Positions 49,812 to 59,934 of a stretch of DNA of 64,000 nucleotides are shown here, in pieces. Source of the stretch: Clarkia xantiana subsp. parviflora (lineage: Eukaryota > Streptophyta > Magnoliopsida > Myrtales > Onagraceae); contig JAPTYO010000002.1 in the NCBI GenBank assembly GCA_036873135.1, positions 3,648,452 through 3,712,451 of the forward strand, read 5' to 3'. The notes under the pieces were generated by a model that searched no databases, was not told where the DNA came from, and was given only the letters and a program-made list of their open reading frames with translations. Position 1 is the first letter of the stretch. The number at the start of each line of letters is the position of its first letter. The translations under genes and the position numbers were made by a program.

Positions 49812-50309
49812 TGTGGAAAGAAGAGCAAGAATAGGAGTAGCTAGTTTCTATTTAATTCAGTACGAAATATAAGCTTAAATATATTTCCAAATAATATCAT
49901 CGTGCAGTTCAAATGTACAAAGTTTTGTTTTGGTTGATAGAGACCGAAATTTGTAGGGAGGGAAAAGTCTATGAAAATGTATGAAGTTTGAAAACATCCT
50001 CACTAAACCGACATGACCTCTTGTGTACAATAATTTTTTGGTAAAGGACAGTTACGTGCCTTTCCTTAGCCGCAACACTAGCAGATTTTTTTTATTATGT
50101 ATATAATATAGAAGAACATAATGGGGTATAGTATATGTACAGTGTACGTGTCAATTTAAAAAAGTTTAAAAAGATTTTTAATGTGTGCAGATTCCGCTTA
50201 ATCTTTGTGATTTCGTTTCTGTTTATGACTGGATTTGGCCAAATAGTATTGGGAAGTGTTGTAAGTATGAAACTTAAAATGAAAATATCTATTTATGCCA
50301 GCCGAAGTT
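49812..50309. other. Intergenic stretch, nothing recognised
   Basis: AT-rich, without recognised coding or repeat structure. Confidence 0.5.
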
Positions 50310-50505
50310 GGTGGTGGTCGGAGTAAACATAATAATATATGGGCAATTTTGACTTTCACACTATTATGTTAAATTTGACAGAAAAAATGGACGTAAAACC
50401 AAATTTCAACAAAGTTGAAACTCTAGACAGTCAATATCAATAATTTAAACTTCACACCAAAACCTCACATGGCACAAATTTCAGGCGGTTTATAGGCGCT
50501 GCACC
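50310..50505. mobile_element. Right half of a Mutator-like element of the patatin-intron type
   Basis: GGTCGGAGTAAACATAATA, TTGACAGAAAAAATGGACG, CAACAAAGTTGAAACT, GACAGTCAATATCAA and CGGTTTATAGG appear in the same order as in the right half of the element at 33841-34245. No matching left arm is visible upstream, so it looks truncated. Confidence 0.6.
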
Positions 50506-50840
50506 AGTAGTGGTGATCTATTATTGGTTAAGGATGTTTACTCTCATGTGGTTTGACTCTGAAGTTCAAGTCTGAAACTTCTTGATGAGTCACCTCTGAC
50601 TTAATTAAAATATCAACTTTCGTTTGACTCATGTCATATATAAGAGGATATGAATAGAACTTGTCTAAACATGTCGTTCTCTTAATTATATTAGACTGCT
50701 GGTTGGGCTACGTTGTCACTATCTATGCATGCGTCGGTTATAAAATTTGAGGTCTCACTATAGTCCATAATTTCCGCTCAAACTTAGTGTAGTTAATCTG
50801 GGGAGAAACTAAATTTTACAATGATCTTGAATCTTCCTAA

Positions 50841-51251
50841 GAGCATCCACAATGGTATTATGTAAAGATTACGTAAACGTGGGTCCTACATGTTTATTTA
50901 AGTAAAGCAACAAAAACTATTGGTTTTACATAGCATCCCTTAAAGATTGGACCCACACGTAAATTTATGTTTTTACATAAAACATTCCTTAAATTTAAGT
51001 AATGCACTATGTATTACGTAACCAATTTTTTATTATAAATTAATTCATTTTATAATTAATGCTAATATCTTATTGGTGGTTGTTGGAAAATCTAATAATA
51101 AAATATATTTAAGGAATATGTTTAAGTAATACGATTGCAGAGAAAATATTTTTTACGTGTGTCTTAAATTTACGTATTACTTAAAATGTACATAAATGTC
51201 TACGTGGCAACTTTAAAGAATACATTTTATGTAAAACCATTGTGGATGCTC
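50841..51251. mobile_element. Tourist-like (PIF/Harbinger) MITE
   Basis: The ends are GAGCATCCACAATGGT on the left and the same sequence read backwards on the right. TAA stands outside both ends (50838-50840 and 51252-51254), the 3-bp target duplication of PIF/Harbinger elements. It is 411 bp long with no coding capacity. Confidence 0.85.
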
Positions 51252-51254
51252 TAA

Positions 51255-52272
51255 TATATCAAATTTTGGATCAATACTTTATTTTTTTTAATATTGTCAT
51301 TAATTTATTTTTGTATTTTACAAAAATTTAAAATATTATAAAACTTTTTGGTTCAAATTTCTATATTAAATATTAAAATCAGAATTATTTGTAGAAAAAA
51401 TAATAAAGAATTAACGTAATTTTGTTAATCGATTTAATTACATCTGATTTGAGCATCATCAGAACTTGTTTTTGTGCAAAAACTAGAACTAGGGAGATTA
51501 GGGGAAGAGTTAAAATTTGCGAAGACAAGAATACGATGCTTAGATTTGGAAGCTCTCTATTCATCATTGAGACGTGACTTGACTTCACTCATGACAAAAC
51601 AAAATAAGAGCCAGGTTAAGAAGTTTCAAAGAAAGTGCACTGCGTCGTTGCCAAAAAAAAAAAAAAAAACACTGCGGCAATTAAAATGAGACATAAAGGA
51701 AGAGCAATTCAGAAGAAGAAAAAAAACCTCCATTTGTGTGGTTCTATTGTTGTGTTGGAGTTGAATGATGTATTGTTATATATTCAAATTAAACATTATG
51801 TAGATTATTGTATGGACTTATCGGATGAACTCAACCACCGTCACTACAAGCAAATACCAAACCACAAACTACTATTACAGTACACTTCCTTATAATAAAA
51901 ATATATTTATCGTCAAAACATTACCAATTGTTAATTGACCTGGAGGAAGTGGAAATTATAGTAGGCTCTTAATAACTAGAATATTCTGTATGAACCAAAA
52001 TAGTTTCATATTTATTTGGCTACTATAAATAAAAAGTTTCATATTAAATAGATTATCTAGTTAACTTCCAATTTTCATTATGGATTTAACTTAATTGCAA
52101 TTGAATGCATTGTAATCAAATTTGCAGCATTTGCAGCCGTTTAATTAAGTATTTTTTTTGAAATTCGATTCATTATTTATCCTAATCTAACGAATGCAAA
52201 TTTATTTATATTTACAGATCGACTGCATTTAGCTAAACTCTTACATTATCAATCACACTAGCAATTGACATC
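51255..52272. other. Intergenic stretch with unassigned open frames
   Basis: Frames at 51474-51689 and 51635-51895 give Lys-rich proteins (71 and 86 aa) running across an A tract. I recognise neither, and the first could be part of an old coiled-coil coding fragment (LGEELKFAKTRIRCLDLEAL). The rest is AT-rich. Confidence 0.35.
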
Positions 52273-52769
52273 TGATGAATATACACCCAACTAAGCCTCA
52301 CTTATGCTCGACTAGGTCGCCACGTCGACCCGAATACGGTTAAAGTAACCGAGACCTGAACAAACGTGCTAGTCCACCTAAGATGCCTCAGACCGGACCG
52401 GTCGGAAATACTAGACTAGTCCGGATCCGGTCGTAAGGGGGCCGACGCGTCCCCACGCTCGGCCCCGACGCCCGGGTGACCGACACTCGGCTACGCGCGC
52501 GACATGCACCACCACCCGTATGGTATATTACGCAAACCCCACCCAATATTATGGACCTCTCCGATGCCAAGATCACAATCTCATAAATAAGATCTCATAT
52601 CTCTCATTTACAACTTGATTTCACTTAAATGCTCTGACCTCTCTTTAAAACTTTATCTCTCTAAAAATCAAACTCTCATTTTAGCATCAGAGAGGTTTCG
52701 CGAGTAAGACAAGTGATCTCGACTCGAGAACACCGCCAAGATCGGAACCTCAACGAGCGTGATCCATAA
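52273..52769 (-). mobile_element. Second solo LTR, related to 151-865
   Basis: Read on the minus strand it begins TTATGGATCACGCTCGT and ends ATTCATCA, matching TGATGGATCAAGCTCGT and ACCCATCA of the copy at 151-865. Shared internal parts are the AGATCACTTGTC/TGATCACCTT region, CCTCTC(T/C)GAT and AGAGAGATAAAGTT. The flanks ACATC (52268-52272) and ACACC (52770-52774) fit a 5-bp duplication with one change. It is about 220 bp shorter than the first copy. Confidence 0.6.
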
Positions 52770-55560
52770 ACACCATTTTTTATTGTTTATTAAAACAAAA
52801 CCTCGATTTTGGGGTTTTTAATTGAGAAAACAAAAGGCATTCATAAAACATCTAATTTTTTTTGTTTTTAGTGGATCATCCTAGGAAGGTTTGAACATCT
52901 AACTTTTAATTAACTGATGGAGTGCTGAAAAAAAAAAAAAAAAAAAAAAAAAACTCCATTAGCTAGCTATTAACATATTTTATATAAGAAAGGCCAAAAT
53001 GTGTAATTTGCATTGCAAACCCTAACTTCTCATTCCTTAAACTCAGCAAATTAACTATCATCTTTTGTGATTCTAATTTACCTTGGAAAAATAAAAAGCA
53101 CAATAGAAATTTCAGTATTAACTAAAGAAAATTGAGGGCATTATATAAATATAAGGTTTACTTGTACATTTATGTGTTCATCATCATCTTGATTTTGTTA
53201 AGGAAAAAAAATGATTATTCATGAACAATGTTCAAAGGAAAGTGATTTGCGTCTCGACAACATTTTGAAGCCTTGCTAGCCAGATCCCCGAGTTTTATGG
53301 AGGTTCACAAGAAGGAACGCTAATAAAAGCGCTAATTAAATTGCAATTCAATCTAAAAAGAAGATGTGCCCTGTCAATTGGGTGCTTGCATCCCATCCCA
53401 TCTCATTTAATTTATTTATTAATTATGGATTGTAATACGAAATGAGCTTTTATTTACCAAATAAGACGACATTCCTTTTGGGAAAAAAAAAAAAACAATG
53501 TCATGTCATCTTTCCATCTAACAAGTTCCTTATCTATCATTTTCTGTTATAAATGTTACCAAATATCAACCGTTTTTCAATATAGGTAACTAAATATCAC
53601 ATGTATGTATAAACAAAACCTTGCAAAAATAAATATCCAAATAATATTAATTAATGGCAATATATATATATATATATATATCATTAATCTTAGTACTACG
53701 GGAAAGTAGATAATAGGGTTTCGGGTTTAGGATTTATACATGTAAAATAATTTAATTTTATTGGTTCAGTTTATTGAAGTAATATGACAAGTATCTTAAA
53801 ATCATTTTAGTTCTTTAAAAATAGCTTACGCAAAAAATATTAATCTTTGCTAATTTGATATAAATATTCACTTTACCTTGTATACTATATGGAAACCAAA
53901 CAATGTAATCTATTTTACTTTGTTTGTGTAAAAATAACGAAATATCGATTTGCACTTGCACAATACCATACTTTAACAACAAGAGAACAACTCGTATATA
54001 TATAACTCTCATACTATAAATATGATAATTTGAAGATTTACACAATGTAGAGGTGGTTGATGTTGTGGTGTTCTTGTTGTACAAATTACTCAACCCCTAT
54101 TGGACCCCCTATTTATAGTCTCCTAAATAAATATCTAAACTCTTAGAAATCTCTAGATTAAGAACTCTCTAGAAACTCTCCATAACTTTCTACAATGATT
54201 TGGTTCCTAGAATTATTTAGACACATAAACTAAGCTTTACTCTCTAGACCCTTTATCAACATGGATCAACTCTTTTAGTCCAAATATTTAAGTATCGACT
54301 CATGATGAGAAGTCAATGTTGATTATGAACAATCCCATTAACATTGCCTTTCTTCACATTTATGTTCATCAATGTTGCACTCCGGTCCATGCAACTCTCG
54401 ATTATTCAGTCGTACTCTTCCGCATTGATAAAGTATTATTTTCTTAGTCGACTATAGCGAAAATCTTATTAATCGTATCAAATTGACCGCCTCGATAAAT
54501 CTTCGTACTTTCACATCTTTCTCTTATCGAGTTCTTCATTCTTCTTACATTATTCTTTCCACATTTAGTCGACCAAGAATGACTTCTTCAATTGATCTCT
54601 TCTAGTTTTGAAGCTCTTCCACTAAATTTTCTCGAGGCCTTGTATTTTCATTTTCTATCGAAGACAAAATTACTAGTCAATGACAAAATTTACTTGAGGC
54701 CCTGATCACGAACTGGCGTAATGATCGATATTCCCGATTCTTACTTCAATAATTGTTTATAATCGATCCCTCCATGAATAATTGTATATCTCTGCAATTC
54801 TCCAGAACTTCCTATTATTATTTAGTTCCTAGAATTATTTATTCATATAAACTAAGTCTTACTCTCTAGATCCTTCATCAATATGAATCAACTCTTTTAG
54901 CTCAAATATTCAAGTCGTAACCCATGATGCTACGTCAATGTTAATTCTTTTAACTTTTTGATCCAAAACATGTAAAACATATTAATCTAAAATTCCTCAT
55001 ATATTATTAATAATATACTAAACATTACCGAATACAAATCCCAAAAATGAATATAAGAATATTGAATTTTCGTAATAAAAACGTATCAAACTAATTTTAG
55101 CATGAAATTCCGCTTAAACTAGTGGTTGCTCCATCTTTTATGGGAATTTAATAAAGAGAGCCCATCCCCTCCTCCTCCCACCGCCAAAGTGACAAGGTGA
55201 TGATAGCTAAAGTTAAATTTAGCAGATGAGATTAGATTAGATCCATTATTTTTGGCAATTTGCAGGAGAGAAGAGAAAGCTCCTTCTCGGTCCTCCTCCT
55301 AGCTAACCTTTGTTGTGTTGTAAACAAGAATAATAATGCAAAAGAAGAAAGTACCAAGAAGTAAGTGGGTTTGCATCTTTGATTTGATGGAATGGAATGG
55401 AATGAATCCAAAATCAACATTTTGGAAGGATATGGGAGTCTTCCTTGCAATCCCCACTATCACCCACTAACAAACACCAATGGCTGTCTCCTCTGTTTTG
55501 TCACGACATCCTTAGATTCAATGCTCTGTTTTAGACGATGATTCAATTCAACGCTCTGTT
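52770..55560. other. Long intergenic stretch with repeat fragments
   Basis: Contents include an A tract (about 52927-52954), a TA run at about 53660-53682 and a pair of direct repeats at about 54190-54330 and 54805-54950. Around 54090-54110 the minus strand reads like an LTR promoter (CTATAAATAGG). No gene was recognised; the minus-strand frames at 53815-54093 and 55232-55450 do not resemble known families. Confidence 0.5.
54190..54950. repeat. Pair of diverged direct repeats about 140 bp long
   Basis: TAGTTCCTAGAATTATTTA-like, CATAAACTAAG, TACTCTCTAGA, ATCAACTCTTTTAG and TCAATGTT occur in the same order at about 54190-54330 and again at about 54805-54950. These may be remains of LTRs or an internal duplication of an old element. 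Confidence 0.65.
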
Positions 55561-55590
55561 TTGTACAAGAGTATACGCATTATGTCTCTA

Positions 55591-56055
55591 TCTCGCCTAG
55601 GGCGTAAACGAGTTAAGCTAATCGTGAGTTACTCGAGATTGACTCGGTTGATATTCGAATTCGACTCGCTAAATTTCGAGTCGAGTCGAGCTTTTTCTGA
55701 AGTCGAGTCGAGTTCGAGTTCATTGGTATCGACTCGAGAGGCTTGCGAGCCTAATCAAGACTTTTCTTTTTCCTTTTGCCTATTCGAGTCGAGTTTGAGT
55801 TTTTCGAGGTTTAAATAATAATATTATATATGTATATATTGAGTTAAAGTCGAGCTCGAGCCAAAATCCTAATCGAGTCGAGTTCGAGCTTAAGTGTGTC
55901 TTTTATGATTTAATTGAAAAATATAACCTTATCGAGCCGAGCTCGAGCCCGTCGAGTATGACAACAAGTAGAGTTCGAGTTCGAAAAACTAAGACTCGGC
56001 CGAGCTCGAGTAAAATGAGTCGAGTCGAGTCGAACTTACCAGATACTCGACCCTA
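55591..56055. mobile_element. CGAGTCGAGCTCGAG-rich element
   Basis: The element starts near CTAGGGCGTAAACGAGTT and ends near ATACTCGACCCTAG, so the tips CTAGGG/CCCTAG are inverted. It is packed with GAGTCGAG, CTCGAGCC and related words, a style known from small plant elements probably of the hAT type. Flanks share TCGC on both sides, but no clear 8-bp duplication could be read. The 85-aa plus frame through it is an artefact of the repeats. Confidence 0.5.
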
Positions 56056-56376
56056 GTCGCCTGCTCCTTATTCCCTTCCTCGCCGCATCACGACACCTAC
56101 AACACTGTATATAGTATAGACTTAAGAGAGATGAGACAGATAGCTTAGGTGGGTGGGTGGTTTGTTTTCTTGATTTCAGAAACCCTATATTCCTCTCTTC
56201 CTTACAAAACCCATGACGACAAACACAACCTCTTTCGTTGTCGTCCACCCACTCGTACCAGAAGAAAACAAATTTCATTCACTCGTTAGGTTTGAATTTC
56301 AAATGTAACCTAATTAGATCTCCAGCTTATCTTCATACCACGTCGCTCGCGTAATCAGAAATTCTGATAGTTTAAA
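56056..56376. other. Intergenic stretch, nothing recognised
   Basis: Mixed sequence without a recognised gene. The minus frame at 56036-56278 (80 aa) is unassigned. Confidence 0.45.
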
Positions 56377-57222
56377 GGGTTAAAGGTACTTTTGGTGCCA
56401 CATGTTTGACCTGTGTAGGTTTTTGGTGCCATATGTTTCATTTTGTAGGTTTTTGGTGCCATATGTTTGAGAGGTTGTATGTTTTTGGTATTTCCGTTAG
56501 TCAACAGTTAGTTTGACCGTTAAATACTTTTATTTTGTTCAATTAAGTCCTCAAATTTATATTTCTAAAATTTAATATTTACAATTTAGTCCTTATTGTT
56601 TGCTCAAGTCACCGTCCAAGGCCGCCGACCACCACCCACCACCTCCAAGGCCGCCGACCGCCACGAAACGGGCCGGCCACCACCCCACGGCACCGGCCAC
56701 CACCGCTTGGGGCCGAAAACCACCCCAAATGGTGGTGGCCGGCCCCAATTGGTGGTGTAGCCACCACCACTGGTGGTGGCCGGCCCTGATTGGGGCCGTA
56801 GCCACCACCAATTGGTGGTGGCCGGCTCCAATTGGTGGTGGCCACCTCAATTGGGGCCGGCCACCACCAATTGGGGTGGTTTTCGGCCCCAAGCGGTGGT
56901 GGCCGGTGCCGTGGGGTGGTGGCCGACCCGTTTCGTGGCGGTCGGCGGCCTTGGAGGTGGTGGGTGGTGGCCGGCGGCCTTGGACGGTGACTTGAGCAAA
57001 CAATTGGGACTAAATTGTAAATATTAAATTTTAGAAATATAAATTTGAAGACTAAATTGAACAAAATAAAAGTATTTAACGGTCAAACTAACCGTTGACT
57101 AACGGAAATACCAAAAACATACAACCTCTCAAACATATGGCACCAAAAACCTACAAAACGAAACATATGGCACCAAAAACCTACACAGGTCAAACATGTG
57201 GCACCAAAAGTACCTTTAACCC
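56377..57222. mobile_element. Mutator-like inverted-repeat element with GC-rich core
   Basis: Both ends read GGGTTAAAGGTACTTTTGG inwards, and the arms match for about 230 bp (TTTTTGGTGCCATATGTTT, GTCAACGGTTAGTTTGACC or GTCAACAGTTAGTTTGACC, CTTTTATTTTGTTCAATT). TAGTTTAAA stands on both sides (56368-56376 and 57223-57231), a perfect 9-bp target duplication. The core (about 56610-56995) is very GC-rich, made of CCACCACC, GGTGGTGGCCGGC and CCAATTGGTGG units that can pair across the centre. Long frames in several directions are by-products of this repeat. Confidence 0.92.
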
Positions 57223-57231
57223 TAGTTTAAA

Positions 57232-58221
57232 TCAATTCTAAAATTTACTGTCTCAAATGTGTAATATTGACAAACAGATATTACCCAGAATATGGGCTCG
57301 GGCTCATTATTTGGCCGCTCCACTCTAAAAGAACTCCATCTCCAAATTCTATTCTCGTAGTGAAGAATCCAATTGTCAATTTCGAGTCATTGGTTCAGAC
57401 GTCGGGAATTAGAATATGCGATTTAGAAATCATAATCAATGATTCTTTTAGAATGATTAAGAGTCGAACGGGGATAAGATATTTATTTACTTTGCTGTCT
57501 CCGCTTATTGTGAGTCGTGCCCGTGCATAAGGTCTGTGATTCGATGAGTTGAGTTGTGAGATGTGACGTGTTTAAGCGCCGACTAAGCCTTTGAAATTGA
57601 GAAGAATAAGACTAGTTGAGAGAATAATTACTTTAGGACTTCTAATTTATTATTTATTTAATTTTACTTTTGCTTTAAATATTTTATTATTATATATTTT
57701 ATATATTAGTATTCATAATTTAATTATATCAGGATAAAACGGATCAAATTCAAATTCAATATCAACATCTAAATCCGACTAGTTTTTTTACCGGATCAGA
57801 TCGGGTCAACCTAATATGACCCGAATACTTAAAGTTAAAATCCAACCCGACCCGAGCTCGGGTCAATTTCGGGTTCATTTTGAATTGGGTGCAAAATTGA
57901 AAAACCTATACAAAACCATGGTACGGGTAGGTTGCGTGTTAATGAATAGTATATATGTACTATTTATGGAAAAATTCTTTGTGAGAGCATGAAGGGGTAG
58001 CACCTGGTGGCTCGGTGCTACCCAATAAAAGCTCCTATTTATGTTACTAAAATTTGTGATGCCTGCCATCGAACTAACGAGACAAATCTCAAATTCTTAG
58101 TTTGTTGTCTCATTTTGATATTGGCGTAGGATATAATCTCCTACTACCCTACACCATCAGAAATTAAAACAGAGCTTTCTTCCTCACTTCACAGTTCCTC
58201 TGTTCTCGATACAAAAAAAAA
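57232..58221. promoter_or_regulatory. Upstream region of SCL3
   Basis: 57730-57900 holds ACCCGA/TCGGGT-rich repeat remnants similar in style to the one at about 29345-29895. The last 100 bases before the ATG are a pyrimidine-rich leader ending in an A run. No other gene is seen. Confidence 0.45.
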
Positions 58222-59562
58222 ATGGCGGGAACTGGGCTGCTTCAAGAACAAGATGGATCCTCATCCGTAACTAGTTCATCTCCTCACCGCAACTTCTCCA
58301 TGATGATGCCAACAGAGCTCAGATCCGACGAGCGGGGATTCTACCTGCTCCGCCACCTTCTTCTCTGCGCCACCCACGTGGCCTCCGGTAGCTTGGAGAA
58401 TGCCAATATCGCCCTCGACCGCATCTCTCTCCACGCCTCCCCCGACGGCGACGCCATGCAGCGGATCGCCGCCTACTTCACCGAGGCACTCGCTCGCCGT
58501 CTCGTCAAAACCTGGCGCGGCCTCGACAAGGCCTTGAACTCCACCCGAATCGTCTCTTCCGCTTCCGAAAGGATACTCGTCCACCGCCTCTTCTTCGAGC
58601 TCTGCCCCTTCTTGAAGCTCTCCTACGTCGTCACCAATCAGGCGATTTTGGAAGCCATGGAAGGGGAGAAGGTGGTCCATGTTATTGACCTATGCGCCTC
58701 AGAGCCCGCTCAGTGGCTCAATCTCCTCCAATCGCTCAGTAACCGCCGCGGAGGACCGCCGCATTTGAAGATCACCGGGATTCATCAACAGAAGCAGGTT
58801 CTTGAACAGATGGCGCTCCGATTGACTCAGGAAGCGGAGAAATTAGACATTCCATTTCAATTCAATCTGATCGTGTCCAAGCTGGAGGATCTGGACATTG
58901 AAAAGCTGCGCGTCAAAACTGGAGAAGCCCTAGCCATAAGCTCGGTTCTTCAGCTTCATTCCTTATTAGCCACTGATGAAGACCAATTGCAGACACGAAA
59001 CCCTAATTATTACTCGCAGAAAGCACAAAGAGACTGGCTTGGGAAAAGTACGAGTCCAGATTCAACGTTATTAGCATCTTCATCTTCCTCTAAAATTGGA
59101 AGCTTTTTGAGCTCTCTGTGTGCACTTTCACCGAAATTAATGGTGATCACCGAGCAAGAGTCGAATCAAAACGGACCGGCTCTGATGGATCGTGTCCTTG
59201 AGGCACTAAACTTCTACGCAGCGATTTTCGACTGCTTGGAATCGACCATTCCAAGAACATCGATAGAGCGACAAAAACTGGAGAAGATGATGTTTGGTGA
59301 GGAAATCAAGGACATAATTGCTTGTGATGGGATTGAGAGGAAAGAGAGGCACGAGAAGCTCGAGAAATGGAGCTTGCGGCTCGAGGTTTCGGGGTTCAGA
59401 AGGGTTTGTTTGAGTTACAGTGGAATGTTGCAGGCAGGGAGGTTGCTGCAGAGCTATGGTTATGATGGTTACAACATTAAGGAAGATAGTGGTTGTTTCT
59501 TTCTTTGTTGGCAAGAAAGACCCTTGTTTTCGGTTTCGGCCTGGCGGTTCGATCATTGTTAG
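58222..59562 (+). CDS. SCL3: GRAS transcription regulator, SCARECROW-LIKE 3 type
   Basis: One uninterrupted exon of 446 aa, as usual for GRAS genes. SCL3 acts in the nucleus, opposes DELLA repressors and promotes gibberellin response and root endodermis elongation. The start MAGTGLLQEQDGSSSVTSSS is SCL3-like. The first leucine-rich region has LLLCATHVASGSLENAN and SPDGDAMQRIAAYFTEALA. The VHIID motif is VHVID at 152-156, followed by LCASEPAQW. Then come the second leucine-rich region (GPPHLKITGIHQQ), PFYRE (SPKLMVITEQE) and the C-terminal SAW domain ending SVSAWRF. Residue 158 is Cys where I remember Asp or Asn in other SCL3 proteins. The ATG is preceded by an A-rich context and there is no better upstream start. 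Confidence 0.93.
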   Translation: MAGTGLLQEQDGSSSVTSSSPHRNFSMMMPTELRSDERGFYLLRHLLLCATHVASGSLENANIALDRISLHASPDGDAMQRIAAYFTEALARRLVKTWRGLDKALNSTRIVSSASERILVHRLFFELCPFLKLSYVVTNQAILEAMEGEKVVHVIDLCASEPAQWLNLLQSLSNRRGGPPHLKITGIHQQKQVLEQMALRLTQEAEKLDIPFQFNLIVSKLEDLDIEKLRVKTGEALAISSVLQLHSLLATDEDQLQTRNPNYYSQKAQRDWLGKSTSPDSTLLASSSSSKIGSFLSSLCALSPKLMVITEQESNQNGPALMDRVLEALNFYAAIFDCLESTIPRTSIERQKLEKMMFGEEIKDIIACDGIERKERHEKLEKWSLRLEVSGFRRVCLSYSGMLQAGRLLQSYGYDGYNIKEDSGCFFLCWQERPLFSVSAWRFDHC

Positions 59563-59934
59563 CTAAACTAGACAGATTTCTGTTGTTTTCTGCTTACTAA
59601 TCTTGTAAAAACAAAGTCCACTTTTAGTAAGAATCTGCATTTTCTCTTTGCTACTTGTTCATAGATTACCCACTTTGGTGGTGATGTTGTTATGACTTAT
59701 GTGTTGCTCAATAGGAGAGATGGCCATTCAACCTATAACAGTAACTCGCTGGAAGAACTTTAGGGGAATACTTAATATCTTCTAAACATAAGGGGAAAAT
59801 TGTAATTTTGCCTAAATATGACGAGCAACAGAACTATATATTGAGCGTTCAGCTACTTTCTCTTGCCCTTTCCTTCGTCGAACAACATCGGGTTCATCAA
59901 GGGATCATCGCAGTGCTCGCGTCTACAGAAGGAG
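59563..59934. promoter_or_regulatory. Compact gap between SCL3 and RAD23
   Basis: Only 372 bp separate the SCL3 stop from the RAD23 start, on the same strand. It must hold the SCL3 3' end and the RAD23 promoter and leader; ACTATATATTG at about 59831-59841 is a possible TATA box. Confidence 0.45.

Noticed and set aside
58276..58680. 134-aa minus frame within SCL3 (also 59206-59556)
   Set aside because: These are antisense shadows of a gene with unmistakable GRAS motifs on the plus strand.
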